DNA of 64,000 nucleotides from Flavitalea plasmicola (GTDB lineage Bacteria > Bacteroidota > Bacteroidia > Chitinophagales > Chitinophagaceae), in assembly GCF_030546645.1 (NCBI RefSeq), contig NZ_JAUOTO010000004.1, positions 620,001-684,000 of the forward strand, given 5' to 3'. Positions within the stretch are counted from its first letter, which is position 1, and each line of letters starts with the position of its first letter. The notes under the pieces were generated by a model. It had not been told where the DNA came from and ran no database searches. It saw only the letters and a list, made by a program, of their open reading frames with translations. Both the position numbers and the translations under genes were made by a program. Positions 7,982 through 15,656 of the stretch are shown piece by piece.

Positions 7982-8677
7982 TTAAAGTTCTTTTATTTTA
8001 ATGTTTCGGTACCACACTTCGTTGCCATGGTCCTGCAGGTCGATCTTACCGCTTTTAAATGTGCCAAAATCGGGCCACTGTCGGAATTTACTGTTTGCCA
8101 CCATGTTTTTCCAATGCTCATCCCACAGGGTAGTGGTCACCACGTTGGTTCCATTGAGGAATAATTTCAGGGTTCCATCTTTACTGATGATCTCTACTTC
8201 ATTCCATTCGCCCACCGGCTTCACCGTTTCTTTGGAGCAGGGGATCAGGTCGTACAGGTCTCCTGCCCGGTGTTTGTGGATCTTGCCATCGGGGTGACCG
8301 TCGTTGTCCAGCACCTGCATTTCGGGACCTGTGTAATAGGCTTCCTGGTATTTGGCGGGATCTTCGTGAACATAGAAGAGCAAGCCACTGTTGCCTTTTG
8401 GCGCTATTTTCCATTCCAGCTTAAGATCGAAATTGCCGTATTCCTTGTCTGTGAGCAGATCGCCGCCGCCGCCTTTGGATTTATCGAGGTGCAGGGCGCC
8501 GTCCTTTACTTCCCATTGGGCGTCAGCGCGGGATTTCCCGTAGGTGTGCCATCCGCTGGTAGTTTTGCCGTCGAACAATGGCTTCCATCCCTCTGCAGTC
8601 ATATTATTATGTTTCGAAAGCGGCAGGGCTGCCATCAACAACAGGGCGGCAGGCAATGCAATCAGTGTATACTTCAT
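7982..8677 (-). CDS. DUF1080 protein (3-keto-disaccharide hydrolase family)
   Basis: A 231-residue concanavalin-like lectin/glucanase-fold protein. The DUF1080 signature runs from GWKPLFDGKTTSGWHTYG (about 30-47) through EYGNFDLKLEWKI, GNSGLLFYV and PEMQVLDNDGHPDG to WNEVEII and the C-terminal DHGNEVWYRNIKIKEL. A signal peptide (ALPAALLLMAALPLS) directs it to the periplasm. Members of this family cleave glycosidic bonds of sugars already oxidised at C3. The operon supplies matching partners: an oxidoreductase, epimerase and cytochrome c upstream, and GMC dehydrogenases across the divergent gap. The specific disaccharide is unknown. Confidence 0.93.
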   Translation of the reverse strand: MKYTLIALPAALLLMAALPLSKHNNMTAEGWKPLFDGKTTSGWHTYGKSRADAQWEVKDGALHLDKSKGGGGDLLTDKEYGNFDLKLEWKIAPKGNSGLLFYVHEDPAKYQEAYYTGPEMQVLDNDGHPDGKIHKHRAGDLYDLIPCSKETVKPVGEWNEVEIISKDGTLKLFLNGTNVVTTTLWDEHWKNMVANSKFRQWPDFGTFKSGKIDLQDHGNEVWYRNIKIKEL

Positions 8678-8704
8678 GTTGAATAGTTACGTGTAGTAGC
8701 AGCT

Positions 8705-9112
8705 CTACTTTTTCAGTGTCAGGATATATTTTACCATTTCCTTTACGTCAGGCTCGGGTATAGAAGGGTGAGGGGTCATAGGAACGGCGCCCCAAACGCC
8801 GCTGCCGCCGGAGATGATCTTTTTTACCAGCCTGTTGACAGTGGAGTCTGCTGCCGGGCTATATTTTGCTGCCACTTCGCTGTAAGCGGGTCCGATGGAA
8901 GCGCCGCTGCCTGCCTTGTCGAGACGATGGCAGGTGGTGCAATCGCTGGCGCCGATGAGTTCGAGACCTTTGCTGTCGGCATTGGTCGTTGCGGGTGCTG
9001 TGGAAGTGGAAGGTGTCTTGGCGGTGGTGTCCGTGGGTTTGGATTCTCCTGAGTTGCCGCAGGCGGCGGCGAAGATGGTACAGGATAGAATGACTAATAA
9101 TTTTCTGCTCAT
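8705..9112 (-). CDS. Lipoprotein cytochrome c, class I
   Basis: A 135-residue haem protein. The start is placed at the ATG giving MSRKLL because it yields a normal lipoprotein signal with the lipidated Cys18 in FAAAC; an upstream in-frame start at 9154 would bury it. A Thr/Ser/Pro-rich linker (22-47) precedes one CTTCH haem site (Cys58, Cys61, His62), and Met112 in VPMTPH is the likely sixth ligand. It is probably held at the periplasmic face of a membrane. It lies between the epimerase and DUF1080 genes, so it is a good candidate acceptor for electrons from the GMC/small-subunit dehydrogenase encoded on the other strand. Confidence 0.92.
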   Translation of the reverse strand: MSRKLLVILSCTIFAAACGNSGESKPTDTTAKTPSTSTAPATTNADSKGLELIGASDCTTCHRLDKAGSGASIGPAYSEVAAKYSPAADSTVNRLVKKIISGGSGVWGAVPMTPHPSIPEPDVKEMVKYILTLKK

Positions 9113-9168
9113 GATTCTTTTTTTAAATTTTTCTTTTGACCGTAGGGCCCTCAAGTTCCGAAATAATA

Positions 9169-10224
9169 CTATTTCAACCCCAGAACGGAGCGATTAAATT
9201 TTTCATCGCTGCCAGTGCCGGCGAAGTCGTCGAATGCTTTTTCGGTGACCCGGATGATATGATCTTTTATAAAGATGGCGCCTTCCCGGGCTCCGTCCTC
9301 AGGATGTTTGAGGGCGCATTCCCATTCCAGCACGGCCCAGCCTTTAAAATCGTAGGCGGTGAGCTTACTGAAGATGGATTTAAAGTTCACCTGACCGTCG
9401 CCCAGCGAGCGGAAGCGGCCTGCGCGATCGACCCAGCCCTGGTAGCCTCCATAGACGCCCTGTTTGCCTGTGGGATTGAATTCTGCGTCCTTGACGTGGA
9501 ACATCCGGATGCGTTCGTGATAATTATCGATGTATTCCAGGTAATTCAGGCATTGGAGGACGAAATGGGAGGGGTCATAGAGCAGGCAGGCGCGGGGATG
9601 GTTGTTGGTATGCTCCAGGAACATTTCGTAAGAGATACCGTCATGGAGGTCTTCCCCCGGATGGATCTCGTAGCAGAGGTCGACCCCATTTTTATCAAAT
9701 TCATCGAGGATGGGCATCCAGCGTGCGGCCAGCTCTTTAAAGCCTGTCTCCACCAGGCCTGCAGGACGCTGGGGCCAGGGATAGACCGTGGGCCAGAGCA
9801 GGGCTCCGCTGAAAGTGGCGTGGGCGTTCAGGCCCAGGTTCCGGGATGCTTTTGCCGCGTATTTCAATTGCTGGACAGCCCATTCCTGCCGGGCTTTGGG
9901 GTTGTTGTGCACTTGTGCGGGGGCAAAGCCGTCGAACAGGGTGTCATAGGCCGGATGTACGGCCACCAGCTGACCCTGGAGGTGGGTGGAGAGCTCGGTG
10001 ATCTGGAGACCCGCATCCTGGACGATGCCTTTAATTTCATCTGCATAGGTCTTGCTTTCCGCCGCCTTTTGAAGGTCGATGCAGCGGCTGTCCCAGCTGG
10101 GGATCTGCACGCCGATGTAACCGAGGCTGGCCGCCCATTTGCAGATGGAAGCCAGAGAATTGAACGGAGGCTTGTCTCCCAGGAACTGGGCCAAAAAAAT
10201 AGCCGGGCCTTTAATGGTAGTCAT
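9169..10224 (-). CDS. Sugar phosphate isomerase/epimerase (TIM barrel)
   Basis: A 351-residue xylose-isomerase-like TIM-barrel protein. Probable divalent-metal ligands are the Glu of CYEIHPGE, the Asp and His of LYDPSH, the His and Asp of MFHVKDAEF, and the Glu of VLEWEC near the C-terminus. No signal peptide is visible, so it should be cytosolic. Such proteins isomerise or epimerise keto-sugars next to Gfo/Idh/MocA oxidoreductases, and here the oxidoreductase lies 22 bases upstream in the same operon. The strand opposite is also open for almost the whole length, but that reading frame lacks family features. Confidence 0.9.
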   Translation of the reverse strand: MTTIKGPAIFLAQFLGDKPPFNSLASICKWAASLGYIGVQIPSWDSRCIDLQKAAESKTYADEIKGIVQDAGLQITELSTHLQGQLVAVHPAYDTLFDGFAPAQVHNNPKARQEWAVQQLKYAAKASRNLGLNAHATFSGALLWPTVYPWPQRPAGLVETGFKELAARWMPILDEFDKNGVDLCYEIHPGEDLHDGISYEMFLEHTNNHPRACLLYDPSHFVLQCLNYLEYIDNYHERIRMFHVKDAEFNPTGKQGVYGGYQGWVDRAGRFRSLGDGQVNFKSIFSKLTAYDFKGWAVLEWECALKHPEDGAREGAIFIKDHIIRVTEKAFDDFAGTGSDEKFNRSVLGLK

Positions 10225-10246
10225 GTGGCAATATTTTGATTGGTAA

Positions 10247-11407
10247 TTAATCTATTCTGAAGAAAGTCCATTTTTCGGGGCTTTCATTGCTTTTGACCAC
10301 ATTCTCGACAAATGCCATGCCGCGAACGCCGTCGGCGGCGGAGGGGAAGTCCAGTACTTCGGGAGAAGGGACTGTTCCGTCCAGCCTTGCAGCTACTGCC
10401 AGCGCGAAATTGCGGTAGAGGTTGGCGAAGGCCTCCAGGTAGCCTTCCGGATGTCCTCCGGGGGTCCTGGTGTTGTGTTTCGCATAGGATGAGAGATAGC
10501 CCATGCCGGCACGATACACCTGTGTCGGCTGGTCCAGCCATTTTACCAGGAGGGTATTGGGTTCCATCTGGGACCATTCCAGGCCGCCATTTTCTCCATA
10601 GATGCGGATCTTGAGGGCATTCTCTTCTCCTGCCGCCACCTGGGAGGCGAATAGGACGCCGGTGGCGCCGTTGTCGAAGCGTAAGAGGACGTTGCCATCA
10701 TCGTCCAGGGCGCGTCCTTCCACAAATATGGTCAGGTCTGCGCAGAGCTGTTTGATCTGGAGGCAGCTGATATATTCCGCCAGGTGGGCAGCGTGCGTGC
10801 CGATGTCGCCCATACAGCCGCTCTTGCCGGAGCGGGATGGGTCTGTGCGCCATTCCGCCTGTTTGCTACCGTCTTTTTCGGAAAGGCGGCTGAGCCAGCC
10901 CTGGGGATATTCCACATAGATCTTGCGTATCTTACCGAAGGCGCCTTCCTTCACCATCTGCCGGGCTTGTTTTACCATGGGATAGCCCGAGTAAGTGTGG
11001 GTGAGGCAGAGCAGCAATCCCGTCTCTTTCACTTTTTTCTGTAATTGTTTCGCTTCGTCCAGCGAGAAGGTCATGGGTTTGTCGATGACGACGTGAAAAC
11101 CTTTTTCGAGGGCCAGCATGGCCGGTTCAAAATGGACGTGATTGGGCGTGACGATGGCGACAAAATCCATTCGTTTGTCGTCCGGCAGCTGACTTTCCTT
11201 TTCTATCATCTCTTTATAACTGCCGTAGATGCGGTCCTCCGGGAGGAACAGGGCCAGGCCGGATTCTTTTGCTGTAGCGGGGTTGCTGCTGAGTGCGCCG
11301 CAGACCAGCTCGATGAGTCCGTCCATATTGGCAGCGATCCGGTGAACGGCGCCGATGAAGGCGTTCTTGCCTCCGCCGATCATTCCCATTCTAAGTTTTC
11401 TGTTCAT
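10247..11407 (-). CDS. Gfo/Idh/MocA family oxidoreductase, first gene of the operon
   Basis: A 386-residue NAD(P)-dependent sugar dehydrogenase. The Rossmann fold begins MGMIGGGKNAFIG (7-19) and continues to FVAIVTPNHVH and VVIDKPMTFS, holding the lysine of the conserved KP pair. The C-terminal domain has GCMGDIGTHAAHL with its active-site Asp and His. There is no signal peptide, so it is cytosolic, in contrast to the Tat-type paralogue at 4851-6182. It heads the run with epimerase, cytochrome c, DUF1080 and ThuA (gaps 22, 56, 27 and 13 bases). The palindrome at 11436-11454 lies 29 bases upstream and probably controls it. The likely task is reduction or oxidation of a keto-sugar. Confidence 0.93.
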   Translation of the reverse strand: MNRKLRMGMIGGGKNAFIGAVHRIAANMDGLIELVCGALSSNPATAKESGLALFLPEDRIYGSYKEMIEKESQLPDDKRMDFVAIVTPNHVHFEPAMLALEKGFHVVIDKPMTFSLDEAKQLQKKVKETGLLLCLTHTYSGYPMVKQARQMVKEGAFGKIRKIYVEYPQGWLSRLSEKDGSKQAEWRTDPSRSGKSGCMGDIGTHAAHLAEYISCLQIKQLCADLTIFVEGRALDDDGNVLLRFDNGATGVLFASQVAAGEENALKIRIYGENGGLEWSQMEPNTLLVKWLDQPTQVYRAGMGYLSSYAKHNTRTPGGHPEGYLEAFANLYRNFALAVAARLDGTVPSPEVLDFPSAADGVRGMAFVENVVKSNESPEKWTFFRID

Positions 11408-11435
11408 GATATCTGGTTTCTTCTATTGGTGTGAT

Positions 11436-11454
11436 AATGGACCTGTGGTCCATT
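11436..11454. promoter_or_regulatory. Perfect 8-3-8 palindromic operator in the divergent sugar-oxidation gap
   Basis: AATGGACC-TGT-GGTCCATT is a perfect inverted repeat 29 bases upstream of the Gfo/Idh/MocA start and 132 bases upstream of the MFS gene. Length and symmetry suit a dimeric repressor of the GntR or LacI type. No regulator gene of those types is present in the window. Confidence 0.55.
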
Positions 11455-11585
11455 CTGCGACTGCAATTTTAATGTTTCTTTACGGAACTAGGACAATAAT
11501 TAAAAAATTATTGATGTTACAGGCATTCTGCTGTAGTATTTTTAAAATAAAAAATTACATTTACAAACTATAAAACGAACTTGCT

Positions 11586-12833
11586 ATGGCTCCCACCATT
11601 CAATCCAACAAACTTTTTCTCGCCAGCCGTATTGCGCTCATCTTTACTGCTATGACTTTTGCCTTCCGCGCTTCTTTAGAGGGGGTTTGGAGCAATGAGT
11701 TCCATTTAACCAAGGAGCAGTTAGGCTGGATATTCAGTCCGGCTTTTTATGGATTCACGCTGGCCATGATCTTTGGGGGACCGCTGTGTGATGTGATTGG
11801 GATGAAAAGATTATTAGGACTTGCTTTCATCGGCCATATTTCCGGCGTGATCGTCTATCTGCTGGCCAAGGATGCGACTATGTTATTTATAGGCACGTTA
11901 TGCACTGGCATCGGTAATGGGATGGTGGAAGCCGCCTGCAATCCGCTGACAGTGACATTGTATCCGAATAATAAGACCAAGATGCTGAACCGGTTTCACG
12001 TCTGGTTTCCGGGCGGGCTTGCGGTGGGCGGCCTTATAGCCTATTTGTTGATGGACACTTTGCATCTGGGCTGGCATTTACTGATCAGTGTATTGTTCAT
12101 TCCTGCTGTTATTTATGGAGTGCTGTTCTGGAAGCTGGATTTTCCCAAGACGGAAAGGGTCACCTCGGGAGTGAGCACGAAGGATATGTTCCTGGCTTGT
12201 CTTTCGCCGCTGTTTATCGTCATGCTCCTTTGTATGTTCCTGACTGCGGCCACTGAATTAGGTACGAATCAGTGGATTGTCGCCTTATTGCAGGGAGCCA
12301 ATGTTTCGGGCATCCTGGTGTTGGTGTTTATCAATGGTCTTATGGCATTGGGCAGATCGTTTGCGGGGCCGGTCGTACATCGGTTGAACCCCAATGGGAT
12401 GTTGATCTTTTCGGCCATTTTTGCCGCCATCGGGCTTGTTTTATTGAGCAATGCAAGTGGTTACGGGGCTTTTGGGGCTGCATTGGTATTTGCGGTGGGG
12501 ATCTGTTTTTTCTGGCCTACCATGCTGGGCTTTGTAGCGGAATATTTACCAAAGACGGGAGCATTGGGGCTTTCGTTGATGGGAGGGGCAGGGATGTTCT
12601 CCGTGTCGCTGATACTTCCATTGATGGGAAAATGGTATCAGGACTTTAAAGATGCGGCTGTGGCCACAGGATCCAGTTCTGCGCAAGCGGATGCCATAGC
12701 GGGCTCCAATACGTTAATGAAAGTGGCTATTATGCCTGCGATACTGATCGTGGTATTTGTGCTGATCTATTTTGTGCGCCGTAAATCTTACGCTGCTCAC
12801 AAACAGCAGGTGCAGGCCGGCGCTGCGCATTGA
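11586..12833 (+). CDS. MFS transporter (probable sugar importer)
   Basis: A 415-residue major facilitator with about twelve hydrophobic segments and the loop-2/3 signature in the form GPLCDVIGMKRLLGLAF (about 58-74). A second-half counterpart appears near SFAGPVVHRLNPNGMLIF. An acidic-free, Ala/Gly-rich helix 5 and the length fit the sugar-transporting branches. It is the first gene of the plus-strand arm of the divergent sugar-oxidation locus, opposite the Gfo/Idh/MocA operon, so it probably brings the oxidised or cleaved sugar into the cytosol. The C-terminus is short and basic (RRKSYAAHKQQ). The substrate is inferred from context only. Confidence 0.88.
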   Translation: MAPTIQSNKLFLASRIALIFTAMTFAFRASLEGVWSNEFHLTKEQLGWIFSPAFYGFTLAMIFGGPLCDVIGMKRLLGLAFIGHISGVIVYLLAKDATMLFIGTLCTGIGNGMVEAACNPLTVTLYPNNKTKMLNRFHVWFPGGLAVGGLIAYLLMDTLHLGWHLLISVLFIPAVIYGVLFWKLDFPKTERVTSGVSTKDMFLACLSPLFIVMLLCMFLTAATELGTNQWIVALLQGANVSGILVLVFINGLMALGRSFAGPVVHRLNPNGMLIFSAIFAAIGLVLLSNASGYGAFGAALVFAVGICFFWPTMLGFVAEYLPKTGALGLSLMGGAGMFSVSLILPLMGKWYQDFKDAAVATGSSSAQADAIAGSNTLMKVAIMPAILIVVFVLIYFVRRKSYAAHKQQVQAGAAH

Positions 12834-12944
12834 CAGCCGCACATTAATACTTTTTTAATCTTTTTTTCCTGCCATGCATCACTTTTGTTATCGATTGCAT
12901 TGGAACATTTTGTAACTTTCTTTTTTTAATGACCGGAACCACTT

Positions 12945-13835
12945 ATGTCTAAACAACCTTCCCGACGCCTTGCAATAAAAAATATCGTAGCGGGAACAGC
13001 CGCATTGGGATCAGCAGGGATGCTGTCGTCCTTCAGTACTTCCGAAGCAGCAAATCAAACGAACATGGCCTTGAAAGGTAATATCAATCACTCCGTATGC
13101 CGGTGGTGCTATGGGGATATTCCATTGGAACAATTATGCGTAGCTGTGAAGAAAATAGGTTTCAGCGCCATCGACCTGGTAGGTCCCAAGGACTGGCCCA
13201 TCCTGCAGCAAAATGGCATCTGGTCGTCCATGTGCAATGGCGCGGAGATCAGCCTGACCAAGGGCTGGAACCACACCGAATATCATGATACATTGGTAAA
13301 AAATTACACTGAGCATATCGATCTGGTGGCGAAAGCGGGGTACAAGCAGCTCATTTGTTTCAGCGGCAATTCCGAGGGGATGGACCGGGAGACGGGCATT
13401 AAGAATTGCGTGGCGGGATTGAAGCAGATCATCGGGCTGGCGGAGCAGAAAGGCGTTACCATTGTGATGGAGCTGTTGAACAGCAAGGTGAATCATCCGG
13501 ACCAGATGTGCGACAACTCGAAATGGGGTGTCGAACTGGTGAAGGCAGTAGGCTCTGAAAATTTCAAGCTGCTGTATGACATTTACCATATGCAGATCGA
13601 TGAAGGGGATGTGATCCGCACCATTAACGACAACCATCAATATTTTGCGCATTACCATACGGGCGGCGTTCCTGGCAGGCATGAGATCGACGATTCGCAG
13701 GAACTGTATTATCCCGCCATTATGCGGGCGATCCTTGCGACGGGATTTAAGGGGTATGTTGCGCAGGAGTTCATTCCTGCCCGGGAGGATAAATTAAAGT
13801 CCCTGAAACAGGGGGTGAAGATCTGTGATGTGTAG
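12945..13835 (+). CDS. Tat-type TIM-barrel isomerase (hydroxypyruvate-isomerase-like)
   Basis: A 296-residue xylose-isomerase-like TIM barrel. A twin-arginine signal is visible (SRRLAIKN, then AGTAALGSAGMLSSFS), so it is likely exported. Residues after about 45 read like hydroxypyruvate isomerase: NHSVCRWCYGDIPLEQLC, then the metal-ligand stretches VMELLNSKVNHPD, LLYDIYHMQIDEGD, HYHTGGVPGRHEID and YVAQEFIP. Glu, Asp, His and Glu ligands can be followed through them. It sits between the MFS gene and the GMC pair, so a role on a keto-sugar in the periplasm is more likely than true hydroxypyruvate isomerisation. Confidence 0.88.
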   Translation: MSKQPSRRLAIKNIVAGTAALGSAGMLSSFSTSEAANQTNMALKGNINHSVCRWCYGDIPLEQLCVAVKKIGFSAIDLVGPKDWPILQQNGIWSSMCNGAEISLTKGWNHTEYHDTLVKNYTEHIDLVAKAGYKQLICFSGNSEGMDRETGIKNCVAGLKQIIGLAEQKGVTIVMELLNSKVNHPDQMCDNSKWGVELVKAVGSENFKLLYDIYHMQIDEGDVIRTINDNHQYFAHYHTGGVPGRHEIDDSQELYYPAIMRAILATGFKGYVAQEFIPAREDKLKSLKQGVKICDV

Positions 13836-13846
13836 CTGTGATGTTT

Positions 13847-13961
13847 AGCTGCAAGCGACAAGCTTCAAGCTACAAGCTACAAGGTGGGTTCATTTAAGAG
13901 AACGAGGATTTAATATTTAATAAAGGTCAGGCTTGCGGCTTGTAGCTTGCAGCTTGAGGCT
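13847..13961. repeat. Inverted arrays of a 7-base repeat (AAGCNNC)
   Basis: Left arm 13847-13883 is built of heptamers (AAGCGAC, AAGCTTC, AAGCTAC, AAGCTAC). Right arm 13931-13961 is the same family in inverse orientation (GCTTGCG, GCTTGTA, GCTTGCA, GCTTGAG). About 47 bases separate them, so the transcript can form a long imperfect hairpin between the TIM-barrel and first GMC genes. Related arrays lie at 17371-17401 and 46336-46410. Confidence 0.8.
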
Positions 13962-13973
13962 AAAAAAAAGAAT

Positions 13974-15653
13974 ATGGCTGAAAACACGTACGATGCGATT
14001 GTAATAGGCAGCGGTATCAGTGGAGGATGGGCTGCGAAGGAGCTTACTGAAAAAGGGTTGAAGGTGATCATGCTGGAGCGTGGCAGAAATATCGAGCATG
14101 TAAAAGATTATGTCAATGCCAATAAGGAAGCCTGGGATCTCCCGCATCGCGGCAAGGCGACCGAGCAGATGAAAGCTGAATATCCTGTCCTGAAAAGGGA
14201 TTATCCGCTGAGTGAGTGGAACCTGGATTATTGGGTAAAGGATAGTGAATGTCCTTATACGGAGACGAAGCGATTCGACTGGTTCAGGGGGTATCATGTC
14301 GGCGGCCGTTCGCTGATGTGGGGGCGTCAAAGCTATCGCTGGAGCGATTATGATTTTGAAGCCAATGCCAAGGAAGGCATTGCTGTCGACTGGCCGGTGC
14401 GGTACAAGGAAATTGCGCCCTGGTATGATTATGTGGAGCGGTTTGCAGGCATCAGCGGCAGTAAGGAGGGATTGCCTCACCTGCCTGATGGCCAGTTCCT
14501 GCCTGCATATGATATGACCTGTGTGGAAAAGGATATTGCGGTCCGGCTGAAGGAGCACTATAAAGGCAACCGTCATATGATCATCGGCCGTGTGGCCAAT
14601 ATCACCGTGCCGCATGGTGGACGGCCTGGCTGCCAGTTCCGGAACAAATGCTGGTTGGGCTGTCCTTTCGGAGGGTATTTCAGCACGCAGTCTTCCACGC
14701 TGCCGGCTGCTGTGGCGACGGGCAATCTGACGCTGCGGCCCTGGTCCATCGTTACGAAGATCCTGTATGATAAGGACAAGAAGAAGGCCACGGGCGTAGA
14801 GGTGCTGGATGCGGAGACGAACAAGACGTACCAATATTTTGCAAAGATCGTTTTCCTGAATGCTTCCACGCTCAATAGCGCCTGGATCCTGATGAACTCG
14901 GCTACGGACATATGGCCGGACGGGCTAGGCAGCAGCAGCGGCGAGCTGGGGCATAACCTGATGGACCATCATCTGGGTGTGGGTGCCGGTGGCATGGTGG
15001 AAGGATATGAGGACAAATATTATTCCGGGCGTCGTGCAAACGGCATTTACATCCCCCGGTACCGCAATATGTTCGGCGACAAGCGCGATTACCTGCGGGG
15101 TTTCGGCTACCAGGGCGGAGGGGGCAGGGAAGGCTATAACCATGAAGTGGCGGAATACAGCATTGGGAAGGAATATAAGGAGGCGCTGACGGAACCGGGG
15201 CCCTGGATGATGCATATCGGAGGGTTCGGAGAGATCTTACCCAATCACGACAATAAGGTGACGCTGGATAAGACGAAGAAGGATAAATGGGGACTGAATG
15301 TCCTGAACATCGACTGTGAATTAAAGGACAATGAGCTGAAGATGCGTAAGGACATGGAAGCCGACGCTGTAGAGATGCTGGAGGCTGCCGGGGTGAAAAA
15401 TGTGCATGGATACAGCGGCAACCCTTATCCCGGGCGGGGCATCCATGAGATGGGCACGGCGCGGATGGGCAAGGACCCCAAGACTTCCGTTCTGAATGCT
15501 TTCAACCAGGTGTGGGACGCGAAGAATGTATTTGTGACGGATGGCTCATTCATGACGTCCGCGGCTTGTGTCAATCCTTCTCTCACGTATATGGCGATGA
15601 CGGCGAGGGCCGCCGACCATGCGGTGAAGGAGCTTAAAAAAGGCAATATTTAA
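13974..15653 (+). CDS. GMC family oxidoreductase, copy 1 (sugar dehydrogenase catalytic subunit)
   Basis: A 559-residue FAD enzyme. The ATG at 13974 is preferred to a TTG at 13947, which lies inside the repeat. The FAD-binding motif GSGISGG sits in residues 10-16 and GRSLMWGRQSYRW follows near 110. The C-terminal GMC part has IHEMGTARMG (catalytic His) and ACVNPSLTYMA (Asn), then helix to the end. Cys220, Cys226 and Cys230 (CQFRNKCWLGC) resemble the cysteine cluster that holds a 3Fe-4S centre in FAD-dependent glucose dehydrogenase. There is no signal peptide, so export is probably by hitch-hiking on the Tat-type small subunit at 17435. It most likely oxidises a glycoside at C3. Confidence 0.92.
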   Translation: MAENTYDAIVIGSGISGGWAAKELTEKGLKVIMLERGRNIEHVKDYVNANKEAWDLPHRGKATEQMKAEYPVLKRDYPLSEWNLDYWVKDSECPYTETKRFDWFRGYHVGGRSLMWGRQSYRWSDYDFEANAKEGIAVDWPVRYKEIAPWYDYVERFAGISGSKEGLPHLPDGQFLPAYDMTCVEKDIAVRLKEHYKGNRHMIIGRVANITVPHGGRPGCQFRNKCWLGCPFGGYFSTQSSTLPAAVATGNLTLRPWSIVTKILYDKDKKKATGVEVLDAETNKTYQYFAKIVFLNASTLNSAWILMNSATDIWPDGLGSSSGELGHNLMDHHLGVGAGGMVEGYEDKYYSGRRANGIYIPRYRNMFGDKRDYLRGFGYQGGGGREGYNHEVAEYSIGKEYKEALTEPGPWMMHIGGFGEILPNHDNKVTLDKTKKDKWGLNVLNIDCELKDNELKMRKDMEADAVEMLEAAGVKNVHGYSGNPYPGRGIHEMGTARMGKDPKTSVLNAFNQVWDAKNVFVTDGSFMTSAACVNPSLTYMAMTARAADHAVKELKKGNI

Positions 15654-15656
15654 TAT

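Noticed and set aside
9136-10239. A 367-codon open frame antisense to the TIM-barrel epimerase
   Set aside because: It lies fully opposite a gene with clear family motifs and conserved operon position, has no recognisable domain, and its openness follows from the codon bias of the real gene.
13847-13961. A CRISPR array or phage attachment site
   Set aside because: The units are seven bases long, arranged head to tail without spacers and in inverse orientation, which fits neither.
13917-14834. A 305-codon antisense frame across the start of GMC copy 1
   Set aside because: Arg/His/Ile-rich shadow frame without a domain; the plus-strand GMC gene explains the region.
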